The notes beneath the pieces are model-generated. The model did not search any database. It had not been told where the DNA came from and worked only from the letters and a program-made list of their open reading frames with translations. The position numbers and the translations under genes are program-made. A DNA stretch of 44,287 nucleotides from assembly GCF_003947455.1 (NCBI RefSeq), contig NZ_QHJH01000049.1:1-44287 (forward strand), read 5' to 3'. Of the stretch, positions 26,561-34,519 are shown piece after piece. The DNA is from Streptomyces sp. WAC 04229 (GTDB lineage Bacteria; Actinomycetota; Actinomycetes; Streptomycetales; Streptomycetaceae). Position 1 is the stretch's first letter, and the number at the start of each line of letters is the position of its first letter.

Positions 26561-27265
26561 CTAGTAGGCGACCAGCGAGATGCCCACGTAGTGGGCGATG
26601 AACGCGGCCAGGGTGAAGGAGTGGAAGACCTCGTGGAAGCCGAACCAGCGGGGGGACGGGTTGGGGCGCTTGAGGCCGTAGATCACGCCACCCGCGCTGT
26701 AGAGCAGGCCGCCCGCGATCACCAGGACGAGGACGGCGATGCCGCCGGCCCGCATGAACTCGGGCAGGTAGAAGACGGCCGCCCAGCCCATGGCGAGGTA
26801 GCAGGGGGTGTAGAGCCAGCGCGGGGCGCCGACCCAGAAGACACGGAAGACGATGCCCGCGGCCGCGGCGGCCCAGATGCCCCAGAGCAGCCACTCGCCC
26901 TGGGCGCCGGGCAGCAGCAGCATCGTGAGCGGGGTGTAGGTGCCCGCGATGATCAGGAAGATGTTGGCGTGGTCCAGGCGCCGCAGCACGCCGTCCATGC
27001 GCGGGCTCCAGTTGCCCCGGTGGTAGAGCGCGCTGACGCCGAAGAGCAGACAGGCCGTCAGGACGTAGATCCCGCAGGCGACACGGGCCTGGGTCGACTC
27101 GGCGAGGGCGGTGAGCACGAGGCCAGCGACCAGCACGGCCGGGAACATGGCCAGGTGCAGCCAGCCGCGCAGCTTCGGCTTGACCGGATGCGGCAGGGAG
27201 ATCGCCACAGGGCCGCGGCCGTCGGCCGGCGTGTCCCTGGGCTCGTCGGGGACGGACGCAGTCAT
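26561..27265 (-). CDS. hemolysin III / PAQR family membrane protein
   Basis: A 234-aa protein with seven membrane helices, the PAQR fold. The metal-binding residues are all present: SALYHRG in helix 2, RRLDHANIFLIIAGTYTP in helix 3 and FHEVFHSFTLAAFIAHY near the end (HxxxH). Family members are related to adiponectin receptors and have ceramidase-like metal sites; the bacterial role is unclear despite the name hemolysin III. The ATG at 27265 lacks a good Shine-Dalgarno. TACGAT 6-7 nt upstream could be a -10 box for a leaderless message. Confidence 0.93.
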   Translation of the reverse strand: MTASVPDEPRDTPADGRGPVAISLPHPVKPKLRGWLHLAMFPAVLVAGLVLTALAESTQARVACGIYVLTACLLFGVSALYHRGNWSPRMDGVLRRLDHANIFLIIAGTYTPLTMLLLPGAQGEWLLWGIWAAAAAGIVFRVFWVGAPRWLYTPCYLAMGWAAVFYLPEFMRAGGIAVLVLVIAGGLLYSAGGVIYGLKRPNPSPRWFGFHEVFHSFTLAAFIAHYVGISLVAY

Positions 27266-27279
27266 GAGCGCATCGTACC

Positions 27280-27291
27280 TACGGTTCCGTA
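27280..27291. promoter_or_regulatory. inverted repeat TACGG-TT-CCGTA upstream of PAQR gene
   Basis: A perfect 5-bp inverted repeat lies 14 bp before the PAQR start, overlapping the presumed promoter. Further TACG/CGTA elements recur through about 27320 in an AT-richer stretch. It is a candidate repressor site. Confidence 0.35.
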
Positions 27292-27551
27292 AGTTACGTA
27301 TCAGTACGGACGTATGACGAACGGCGAGTGGCCATCGTCTCACGGGCCCTCCTGCCCCGCATCCCCGCCGTGTGCACGTGGCGATCCTCACTCCGCTCAA
27401 GTGTGACGCCCTCTGGACAGATGGGCGCTCACGTCGGATGATCAAATGAGTGCGGTCGACACCGGATGAGCGCCCACGAGGTCAACGTCACGCGTCCGGG
27501 TCGCAGCCCCCAAGGGGCCTCCAACCACAAACCCCTCATCTAGGAGCAATC

Positions 27552-29372
27552 GTGGCGCGCGACATCGCTGCTCCCCCCGTCCCCACCAACCACCAGGAGC
27601 TGATCTCGTGGGTGAACGAGATCGCCGAACTGACCCAGCCGGACGACGTGGTCTGGTGTGACGGATCCGAGGCCGAGTACGAGCGCCTGTGCGGGGAGCT
27701 CGTGGCGAAGGGCACCTTCCGCAAACTCGACCCCATCAAGCGGCCGAACTCCTACTACGCCGCCTCCGACCCCTCCGACGTCGCGCGCGTCGAGGACCGG
27801 ACCTTCATCTGCTCCGCCAAGGAGGAGGACGCCGGCCCGACCAACCACTGGAAGGACCCCGCCGAGATGCGGGACATCTTCAGTGGCGACCAGGGCCTGT
27901 TCCGCGGCTCGATGCGCGGCCGCACCATGTACGTCGTGCCCTTCTGCATGGGCCCCCTCGGTTCCCCGCTCTCCGCGCTCGGCGTGGAGATCACCGACTC
28001 CGCGTACGTCGCCGTCTCCATGCGCACGATGACCCGCATGGGACAGCCGGTCCTGGAGGAGCTGGGCGACGAGGGGTTCTTCGTCAAGGCCGTGCACACC
28101 CTCGGCGCCCCGCTGGCCGAGGGCGAGAAGGACGTGCCCTGGCCCTGCAACAGCACCAAGTACATCTCGCACTTCCCCGAGGACCGCGAGATCTGGTCCT
28201 ACGGCTCCGGCTACGGCGGCAACGCCCTGCTCGGCAAGAAGTGCTACGCCCTGCGCATCGCCTCCGTCATGGCCCGCGACGAGGGCTGGCTGGCCGAGCA
28301 CATGCTGGTGCTGAAGCTGACCCCGCCCACCGGTGGGCCCAAGTACGTCGCCGCCGCCTTCCCGTCCGCCTGCGGCAAGACCAACCTCGCCATGCTGGAG
28401 CCCACGATCTCCGGCTGGACGGTCGAGACGATCGGCGACGACATCGCCTGGATGCGCTTCGGCGAGGACGGCCGCCTGTACGCCATCAACCCCGAGGCCG
28501 GCTTCTTCGGCGTCGCGCCCGGCACCGGTGAGCACACCAACGCCAACGCGATGAAGACCCTGTGGGGCAACTCCGTCTTCACCAACGTCGCGCTCACCGA
28601 CGACGGCGACGTGTGGTGGGAGGGCATGACCGAGGAGACGCCCGCCCACCTGACGGACTGGAAGGGCAACGACTGGACGCCCGAGTCCGGCACCCCGGCC
28701 GCGCACCCCAACGCCCGCTTCACCACCCCCGCCGCGCAGTGCCCGATCATCGCGCCGGAGTGGGAGGACCCCAAGGGCGTGCCGATCTCGGCGATCCTCT
28801 TCGGCGGGCGCCGCGCCACCGCCGTACCGCTGGTGACCGAGTCCTTCGACTGGAACCACGGCGTCTTCCTCGGCGCCAACGTGGCCTCCGAGAAGACCGC
28901 CGCCGCCGAGGGCAAGGTCGGCGAGCTGCGCCGCGACCCCTTCGCCATGCTGCCCTTCTGCGGCTACAACATGGGCGACTACATGGGGCACTGGATCGAC
29001 GTGGCCAAGGACAAGGACCAGTCCAAGCTGCCGAAGATCTACTACGTCAACTGGTTCCGCAAGGACGACGAGGGCCGCTTCGTCTGGCCCGGCTTCGGTG
29101 AGAACGGCCGCGTCCTGAAGTGGATCGTGGAGCGTCTGGAGGGCCGCGCGGAGGGCGTCGAGACGCCGATCGGCGTGCTGCCGGCCAAGGGCTCCCTCGA
29201 CACCGAGGGCCTCGACCTCCCCGACGCCGACCTGGAGTTCCTGCTCAGCGTCGACAAGGAGGTGTGGCGCGAGGAGGCGGCGCTCGTGCCCGAGCACCTC
29301 AACACCTTCGGCGACCACACGCCCACCGAGCTGTGGGACCAGTACCGGGCCCTGGTGCAGCGCCTGGGCTGA
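27552..29372 (+). CDS. pckG: phosphoenolpyruvate carboxykinase (GTP)
   Basis: A 606-aa gluconeogenic enzyme converting oxaloacetate and GTP to PEP, CO2 and GDP. The P-loop region FPSACGKTNLAML with the reactive Cys of GTP-type enzymes is clear. CNSTKYISHFPEDREIWSYGSGYGGNALLGKKCYALRIAS, the manganese site region DDIAWMRFGEDGRLYAINPEAGFFGVAPGT and WNHGVFLGANVASE confirm the family. Length is standard. The GTG at 27552 has AGGAG five nt upstream, and an in-frame upstream extension is non-homologous. It connects the TCA cycle to sugar synthesis and is divergent from the PAQR gene. Confidence 0.98.
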   Translation: MARDIAAPPVPTNHQELISWVNEIAELTQPDDVVWCDGSEAEYERLCGELVAKGTFRKLDPIKRPNSYYAASDPSDVARVEDRTFICSAKEEDAGPTNHWKDPAEMRDIFSGDQGLFRGSMRGRTMYVVPFCMGPLGSPLSALGVEITDSAYVAVSMRTMTRMGQPVLEELGDEGFFVKAVHTLGAPLAEGEKDVPWPCNSTKYISHFPEDREIWSYGSGYGGNALLGKKCYALRIASVMARDEGWLAEHMLVLKLTPPTGGPKYVAAAFPSACGKTNLAMLEPTISGWTVETIGDDIAWMRFGEDGRLYAINPEAGFFGVAPGTGEHTNANAMKTLWGNSVFTNVALTDDGDVWWEGMTEETPAHLTDWKGNDWTPESGTPAAHPNARFTTPAAQCPIIAPEWEDPKGVPISAILFGGRRATAVPLVTESFDWNHGVFLGANVASEKTAAAEGKVGELRRDPFAMLPFCGYNMGDYMGHWIDVAKDKDQSKLPKIYYVNWFRKDDEGRFVWPGFGENGRVLKWIVERLEGRAEGVETPIGVLPAKGSLDTEGLDLPDADLEFLLSVDKEVWREEAALVPEHLNTFGDHTPTELWDQYRALVQRLG

Positions 29373-29390
29373 TCTTCCGCCTCCCTGCTT

Positions 29391-29448
29391 CGCGGCCGGT
29401 TCGACTAGCCCTGACCAGTGAAGTCGTCACGAAAGCCGGCCGCGATGG
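29391..29448 (+). terminator. putative pckG terminator
   Basis: CGCGGCCGG and CCGGCCGCG form a 9-bp perfect stem with a long loop of about 36 nt, shortly after the pckG stop. Inner elements (TTCG...CGAA, ACT...AGT) may extend the pairing. It is a candidate terminator. Confidence 0.45.
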
Positions 29449-29502
29449 GGTTCTGCCCGCTCCTGTAGCTCGATGTCCTGGAGCCGGGCGGACACCCCGC
29501 TC

Positions 29503-29543
29503 GGGCCGGGTCCCCGCACAACGGCGTGCGATGGACCCGGCCC
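29503..29543. terminator. complex hairpin between convergent genes
   Basis: An 11-bp perfect outer stem (29503-29513 with 29533-29543) encloses an inner 5-bp stem CGCAC/GTGCG (29515-29519 with 29526-29530). A further imperfect repeat GTAC-GAGGGC / GCCCTC-GTAC follows at about 29550-29577, abutting the minus-strand stop. Together they separate pckG from the convergent small gene. Confidence 0.65.
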
Positions 29544-29577
29544 TTCGGTGTACGAGGGCTCCGGCCCTCGGCGTACG

Positions 29578-30000
29578 TCACGAGGCCGACGCGTACCGCG
29601 GGGCGAGGGCGGCGGCGTGTACGTCCATGCGCTCGGCGGTCAGGATCGCGGCCGCCGTGTCGGCGCGGGAGGCCGCCACCACCAGGGCACGGCCCGCCAG
29701 CGTGTGCGCGCGGCGGTGCAGGGCCGGCGGGTGCGGCTCGGGGTGGGCGGCGCTCACCGGCACGCGGACCGGCGCCCGTCCTCCGCGCAGCCGGGCCACC
29801 TGCCCGGCGAGCCGCTCGGCCGCGGCGTCCAGGTCGGCGTCGGGGGCCAGCGCGCGCAGCTCGTCCGTGACGGCGAGCAGCGCCGCGAGGTGGCCGGCGA
29901 GCTGGATGTCCAGCTCTTCCTCCCGGGACCGGTGGGGGAAGTCGGAGGTGGTGCCGGCCGCCGTGCTGTGGACCGACTTGCTGCGGATCGCTTCGTACAT
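29578..30000 (-). CDS. hypothetical alpha-helical protein
   Basis: A 140-aa protein with AGGAGG 8 nt before ATG 30000. After a short N-terminus it is almost wholly helical with Ala/Leu/Arg heptads (ELDIQLAGHLAALLAVTDELRAL...DLDAAAERLAGQVARLRGG). A proline-rich break follows, then another helix pair (AHTLAGRALVVAASRADTAAAILTAERMDVHAAAL). No catalytic motif, signal peptide or membrane segment is visible. An unusual AT-rich palindrome lies in its promoter. I do not recognise the family. Confidence 0.75.
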   Translation of the reverse strand: MYEAIRSKSVHSTAAGTTSDFPHRSREEELDIQLAGHLAALLAVTDELRALAPDADLDAAAERLAGQVARLRGGRAPVRVPVSAAHPEPHPPALHRRAHTLAGRALVVAASRADTAAAILTAERMDVHAAALAPRYASAS

Positions 30001-30037
30001 GGGACGGCCTCCTGTTTGCTCCAGGAAGCCATCCTAC

Positions 30038-30049
30038 ATTGGAATCAAT
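30038..30049. promoter_or_regulatory. AT-rich palindrome ATTG-GAAT-CAAT
   Basis: A perfect inverted repeat in the 82-bp gap between the aminotransferase stop and the small helical gene, 37 bp before its start. The surrounding about 25 bp are strikingly AT-rich for this genome. It is a likely operator or promoter of the small gene. Confidence 0.45.
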
Positions 30050-30082
30050 CTAAAGTTGAGGGCGTTCAGGATCTGGTCGGGC

Positions 30083-31294
30083 TCAGGGCTGGCTGTAGCC
30101 CTCCAGGAAGTTCCCGATCCGGTATACCGCCTCGCGCAGGTCACCGGCCGTGGGCAGCGTCACCACCCGGAAGTGGTCCGGCTCGGGCCAGTTGAAGCCG
30201 GTGCCCTGGACGACCATGATCTTCTCCTGCCGCAGCAGGTCCAGGACCATCCGCCGGTCGTCCTTGATCTTGAAGACCGTGGGATCGAGCCGCGGGAAGA
30301 GGTACAGCGCGCCCTTCGGCTTCACGCAGGTCACGCCCGGAATGCTGGTCAGCGCCGCGTGCGCGGCGTCCCGCTGCTCCCGCAGCCGCCCGCCCGGCAG
30401 CACCAGCTCGTTGATGGTCTGCCGCCCGCTGAGCGCCGCGACCACGCCGTGCTGCCCCGGCATGTTGGCGCACAGCCGCATGTTCGCCAGCACGGTCAGG
30501 CCCTCGATGTAGGACTCGGCGTGCGCGCGCGGACCGGAGATCGACATCCAGCCGACCCGGTAACCGGCCACCCGGTACGCCTTCGACATGCCGTTGAAGG
30601 TGAGGGTCAGCAGGTCCGGCGCGATCGCCGCGGTCGGGGTGTGCGTGGCCTCGTCGTACAGGATCTTGTCGTAGATCTCGTCGGAGCAGACCAGCAGGTT
30701 GTGCCGGCGTGCGATGTCGGTCAGGCCGCGCAGCATCGCCTCGTCGTAGACCGCGCCCGTCGGGTTGTTCGGGTTGATGATCACGAGCGCCTTGGTGCGG
30801 TCGGTGATCTTCCGTTCCAGGTCGGCGAGGTCCGGCATCCAGTCGGACTGCTCGTCGCAGCGGTAGTGGACCGCCGTGCCGCCGGAGAGCGAGACGGCGG
30901 CCGTCCACAGGGGGTAGTCGGGCGCCGGGACGAGGACCTCGTCGCCGTCGTCGAGCAGCCCCTGCATCGCCATCACGATCAGCTCGGAGACGCCGTTGCC
31001 GATGAAGACGTGCTCGACGTCCGTCTCGATGCCGAGGGTCTGGTTGTGCATGACGACCGCGCGGCGGGCGGCCAGCAGACCCTTCGCGTCGCCGTATCCG
31101 TGCGCCGTCGAGACGTTGCGGAGGATGTCCTCCAGGATCTCGGGCGGGCACTCGAAACCGAAGGCCGCCGGGTTGCCCGTGTTCAGCTTCAGGATGCGGT
31201 GTCCGGCCGCTTCCAGCCGCATCGCCTCCTCGAGCACCGGGCCCCGGATCTCGTAACAGACGTTGGCGAGCTTGGTCGACTGGATCACCTGCAT
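30083..31294 (-). CDS. class I aminotransferase, alanine-type (AlaA-like)
   Basis: A 403-aa fold-type I PLP transaminase. Features: TGNPAAFGF near the N-terminus, PAPDYPLWTAAVSLSGG, INPNNPTGAVYD, the PLP aspartate/tyrosine block CSDEIYDKILYD, the Schiff-base lysine in NGMSKAYRVAGYRVGW and the terminal arginine in HFRVVTLP. Overall the sequence matches the AlaA subgroup, which interconverts alanine plus 2-oxoglutarate and pyruvate plus glutamate. The ATG at 31294 begins MQVIQSTKLANVCYEIRGP, the typical AlaA N-terminus. It lies close to pckG, and both enzymes act at the pyruvate/PEP node. Confidence 0.93.
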   Translation of the reverse strand: MQVIQSTKLANVCYEIRGPVLEEAMRLEAAGHRILKLNTGNPAAFGFECPPEILEDILRNVSTAHGYGDAKGLLAARRAVVMHNQTLGIETDVEHVFIGNGVSELIVMAMQGLLDDGDEVLVPAPDYPLWTAAVSLSGGTAVHYRCDEQSDWMPDLADLERKITDRTKALVIINPNNPTGAVYDEAMLRGLTDIARRHNLLVCSDEIYDKILYDEATHTPTAAIAPDLLTLTFNGMSKAYRVAGYRVGWMSISGPRAHAESYIEGLTVLANMRLCANMPGQHGVVAALSGRQTINELVLPGGRLREQRDAAHAALTSIPGVTCVKPKGALYLFPRLDPTVFKIKDDRRMVLDLLRQEKIMVVQGTGFNWPEPDHFRVVTLPTAGDLREAVYRIGNFLEGYSQP

Positions 31295-31377
31295 GTCCGT
31301 GAGCTTACGACCCGGTTACGTTTCATGGGTCGTGTTATCCGCCACTTGAGACATGCGGTATGGGCGGTTTTGGTCAC

Positions 31378-32988
31378 TCACCGGGAACTCCGCCGTACCG
31401 AGCGCCCCGCCAGCACGTCCGTACGCCGCCCGTCCGCCATCACGAACTGCCCTTCCACCAGCACGTACGGGATGCCGGCCGGCAGCACGCGCGGGTTCTC
31501 GTAGGTGCTGCCCGCCGCGACCGTCGCCGGGTCGAAGAGCACCAGGTCCGCCCGGTACCCCTCGCGGACCAGACCCCGGTCCGGCAGGCGCAGCCGGGCC
31601 GCCGGGCGCGAGGTGAGGTGGGCGACGCACTCCTCCAGGGAGAGCACGCCCAGCTCGCGCACGTAGTGGCCGAGGTAGTGCGGGAAGGTGCCGTAGGCGC
31701 GCGGGTGGGGCTTGGTGCCCTGGAGGATGCCGTCCGAGCCGCCGGTGTGGACGCGGTGCCGCATGATCGCGCGCACGTTCTCCTCGTGACCGACGTGCTG
31801 GAGGATGGTCGGGGCCAGCCGGTCGGTCAGCAGCAGGTTCCTGGCGACCGTCCACGGGGCCTCGCCGCGCGCGGTGGCCGACTCCATGACCGTGCGGCCG
31901 ACGTACTCGCCGAGCGCCGGGTCACCGGTGCCGGAGATCTCGATCCTGTCCCACTCGATGGGCACGCCGTGGCAGCCGTCGGCGCCGATCTCCTCCATGT
32001 GGTGCCGGATGCGTTCGGCGGTGTCGTCGTCCGACAGCCGCTTCATGATCTGCTCCGGGCCACCCTCGCTCGCCCAGCTCGGCAGCATCGCCACGAGGGT
32101 GGTGCAGCCGGGGGTGTAGGGGTACGTGTCGAGCGTGATGTCGGCCCCGGCGGCCAGCGCCTCGTCGAGCAGCGTCAGCAGCTCGGGGGCCCTGCCCTTG
32201 TTGACGCCGAAGTTCATGGTGGCGTGCGCCAGGTGCAGCGGGCAGTCCGCCTCCCGGGTCAGCTCCACCATCTCCTCGTACGCCTGGAGCGCCCCGGCGC
32301 CGTACGAGCGGTGGTGCGGGCAGTAGTAGCCGCCGTACCCGGCGACCACCCGGCACAGCTCGGTCAGCTCCGCGTCCTTCGCGTACATGCCCGGCGTGTA
32401 CGTCAGCCCGGACGACATGCCGACCGCGCCCTGCTCCATGCCCTCGGCGACCAGCCGCCGCATGTGCTCCAGCTCGGCGTCGGTCGCGTCCCGGTCGTCC
32501 CAGCCGACCGCCAGGGCGCGGACCGTGCCCTGCGGGATCAGGTACGCCGCGTTGACCGCGATGCCCCGGTCGAGCCGGTCCAGGTACTCGCCCACAGACC
32601 GCCAGTCGAAGTCGATGTCGTCGCCGGGGCCGTTCCACCCGGCGATCGCGCGGCGCACCTCGCCGAGGGTGCGGTCGTCGACCGGCGCGTACGAGAGCCC
32701 GTCCTGGCCGATGACCTCCAGGGTGACGCCCTGCGCGGCCTTGGCGCTGTGGTCGGGGTCCCGCAGCAGCGCCAGGTCGCTGTGGGCGTGCATGTCGATG
32801 AAGCCGGGGGAGAGGACCAGGCCCTCGGCGTCCAGCTCGCGGCGCGCCTCGGGGCGCTGGCAGCCCGCGGCCGCCGCCTCCTTGACGATCGAGACGATGC
32901 GGCCGCCGTCGACCACGACGTCGGCGCGGTAGGAGGCGGCGCCGGAGCCGTCCACGACCTCCGCGTCCCGGATGACCAGCTCTTCCAT
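31378..32988 (-). CDS. N-acyl-D-amino-acid deacylase
   Basis: A 536-aa amidohydrolase-superfamily enzyme that removes acyl groups from N-acyl-D-amino acids. The metal site HAH is at 67-69 (FIDMHAHSD). Other marks are CPLHLAHATMNFG, ILQHVGHEENVRA and the catalytic-Asp region HTGGSDGILQGTKPHPRAYG. At residue 96, where the Alcaligenes enzyme has a metal-binding Cys in GNCG, this protein has Asp (GQDGLSYAP). From memory, a S. coelicolor enzyme from the syntenic place (Sco4986) was assayed and acts on N-acyl-D-amino acids with hydrophobic side chains. GGAAGGG precedes ATG 32988. It is 30 bp downstream of, and on the same strand as, the PLP enzyme. Confidence 0.94.
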   Translation of the reverse strand: MEELVIRDAEVVDGSGAASYRADVVVDGGRIVSIVKEAAAAGCQRPEARRELDAEGLVLSPGFIDMHAHSDLALLRDPDHSAKAAQGVTLEVIGQDGLSYAPVDDRTLGEVRRAIAGWNGPGDDIDFDWRSVGEYLDRLDRGIAVNAAYLIPQGTVRALAVGWDDRDATDAELEHMRRLVAEGMEQGAVGMSSGLTYTPGMYAKDAELTELCRVVAGYGGYYCPHHRSYGAGALQAYEEMVELTREADCPLHLAHATMNFGVNKGRAPELLTLLDEALAAGADITLDTYPYTPGCTTLVAMLPSWASEGGPEQIMKRLSDDDTAERIRHHMEEIGADGCHGVPIEWDRIEISGTGDPALGEYVGRTVMESATARGEAPWTVARNLLLTDRLAPTILQHVGHEENVRAIMRHRVHTGGSDGILQGTKPHPRAYGTFPHYLGHYVRELGVLSLEECVAHLTSRPAARLRLPDRGLVREGYRADLVLFDPATVAAGSTYENPRVLPAGIPYVLVEGQFVMADGRRTDVLAGRSVRRSSR

Positions 32989-33018
32989 GTCCCGGTCCCT
33001 TCCTGAAAGAACGTGTTC

Positions 33019-34314
33019 CTAGAAGAACGTGCGGATGTACTCGACGACCGTCCCGTCCGCCTCGGCGACCGGGATGAGCTGCCACTTGTCGAAGGACGTG
33101 CAGGGGTGGGACAGACCCAGGCCCAGCCAGTCCCCGACCGCCAGCTCCGCCTCCGGGGCGGTGCGCAGCCAGGCGTGCTGGTCGGACAGGCCGGTGACCG
33201 AGATGCCGGTGGCCGGGCGCTCGGGCCCGCCGTCCGCCGGACGCACCACCTGGGCGAACGGCAGGTCTAGGTCGTACGCCGCGTCCCGCTTGCCCGCGTT
33301 GGCGAAGGCCTGCTCGGGGGAGGGGCGGGAGACCACCTGGGTCCACAGCCGGAACGCGGGCTCCAGGGCGCCCTCGGCGGGGACGCGGTTGAAGGGGGTC
33401 ACCTCCCGGTAGTGCCCGTCGTCGTGGGAGACGTAGGCGCCCGAGCGCAGCAGCTTCAGTACGGGCAGGGACAGGCCGGGAACCTCGGCGAACACGTCGG
33501 CCACCGCGTCGAACCAGGCGCTGCCGCCCGCGCTCAGCACGATCTCGTCCAGGCCGCCCGCGCCGAACCGTCCGGCCTTGTCGAACTCTGCCGCCAGCGC
33601 GACCAGCCGCCGCAGCCAGGCGTGCACGCGCTCCGGGTCGGCGTCGGGCACCTCGCCCTCGTATCCGGCGACCCCGGCCAGCCGCAGGGTCCGGGTGCCG
33701 GCCACCGCGTCCGCGACGGCCGCGCAGTCCGCCTCGGTGCGCGCCCCGGTCCGGGCCCCCTCACCGGCGGCCAGCTCGACCACGACGTCCACCGGCCGGG
33801 CGGCCCCCGCGCCGGTGAGCGCCGCGTCCATCAGCTCGACGCCGCGCACGGAGTCGGCGTAGCAGACGAAGCGGAAGTCGGGGTCGGCGTCCAGCTCGGC
33901 GGCGATCCAGCGCAGCGCGGCGGCGTCGACCAGCTCGTTGGCGAGGAAGATCCGCCCGACGCCGAAGGCGCGCGCCACCCGCACCTGGTGCGGCACGGCC
34001 AGGGTGATGCCCCAGGCGCCGTGCTCGATCTGGCGGTGGAAGAGCTGCGGGGCCATGGAGGTCTTGCCGTGCGGCGCGAAGGCGAGGCCGTGCCGGGCCG
34101 CGTACGTCTCCATCAGCGCGAGATTGTGCTCCAGGCGCTCGGCGGAGAGGGCCAGCACGGGCGTGGCGAAGCCGTCGGTGAAGAGGTTCCGGCGCTGTCC
34201 GGCCAGCTCCGCGACGGTCAGGCCGTCGGCGTCCGGCGGGAGGCCCTTGAAGCGGTGGTCGACGTGCTCCTCGGCGAGACGGGCGAGGGCATCGGTGCCG
34301 GTGTCGAGGGCCAT
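33019..34314 (-). CDS. fold-III PLP D-amino acid dehydratase/aldolase (DSD-like)
   Basis: A 431-aa enzyme with an alanine-racemase-like barrel. The PLP lysine is Lys84 in FAPHGKTSMAPQ. The C-terminal metal site is His403-x-Cys405 in LGLSHPCTSFDKW, as in eukaryotic-type D-serine dehydratase; His380 in SDQHAW is nearby. Such enzymes eliminate water and ammonia from, or cleave, beta-hydroxy-D-amino acids. D-glucosaminate is also a beta-hydroxy-D-amino acid and a conceivable substrate. ATG 34314 has GGAGG five nt upstream. It is first in the minus-strand operon, so deacylase and dehydratase are co-transcribed. Confidence 0.9.
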   Translation of the reverse strand: MALDTGTDALARLAEEHVDHRFKGLPPDADGLTVAELAGQRRNLFTDGFATPVLALSAERLEHNLALMETYAARHGLAFAPHGKTSMAPQLFHRQIEHGAWGITLAVPHQVRVARAFGVGRIFLANELVDAAALRWIAAELDADPDFRFVCYADSVRGVELMDAALTGAGAARPVDVVVELAAGEGARTGARTEADCAAVADAVAGTRTLRLAGVAGYEGEVPDADPERVHAWLRRLVALAAEFDKAGRFGAGGLDEIVLSAGGSAWFDAVADVFAEVPGLSLPVLKLLRSGAYVSHDDGHYREVTPFNRVPAEGALEPAFRLWTQVVSRPSPEQAFANAGKRDAAYDLDLPFAQVVRPADGGPERPATGISVTGLSDQHAWLRTAPEAELAVGDWLGLGLSHPCTSFDKWQLIPVAEADGTVVEYIRTFF

Positions 34315-34327
34315 GGAGCCTCCATGA

Positions 34328-34352
34328 GTTGCAGTGTTGCATTGTGTGCAAC
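34328..34352. promoter_or_regulatory. putative IclR operator in divergent promoter
   Basis: A perfect inverted repeat GTTGCA-TTGTG-TGCAAC (34336-34352) is preceded by a third half-site GTTGCA at 34328-34333. It lies 14 bp upstream of the PLP-enzyme start, in the only AT-richer stretch between the two divergent operons. The IclR gene in the facing operon is the obvious candidate to bind it; IclR-family sites often are short palindromes with T/G-rich arms. Binding is inferred. Confidence 0.6.
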
Positions 34353-34417
34353 GGTCATTGCGTATGTCGCTTACTGGTGTCTAACATCTCGGCCAACGCG
34401 GGGTCAACGGATCCCCC

Positions 34418-34490
34418 GAGACCCGCGAGACCCGCGAGACCCGCGCGAGCCGCGAGCTGCGGGAGCCGCGGACCCGAAGACCCGAAGACC
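34418..34490 (+). repeat. short tandem repeats in kinase leader
   Basis: GAGACCCGC occurs three times head to tail (34418-34444). After a GC-rich spacer with CGCGAG/GGAGCCGCG variants, GACCCGAA occurs twice (34471-34486), followed by GACCC. The array is noncoding, between the operator and the kinase GTG, and would be part of the 5' leader. Confidence 0.7.
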
Positions 34491-34519
34491 CACAGAGCCG
34501 CAAGGGAGCCCCCACCATC

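Noticed and set aside
29390..29480. tRNA-like words (GGTTCGACT..., TAGCTCGATGTCCTGGAGC)
   Set aside because: No T-stem or acceptor pairing can be formed and the order of the elements is wrong for a tRNA; the sequence is explained by terminator hairpins.
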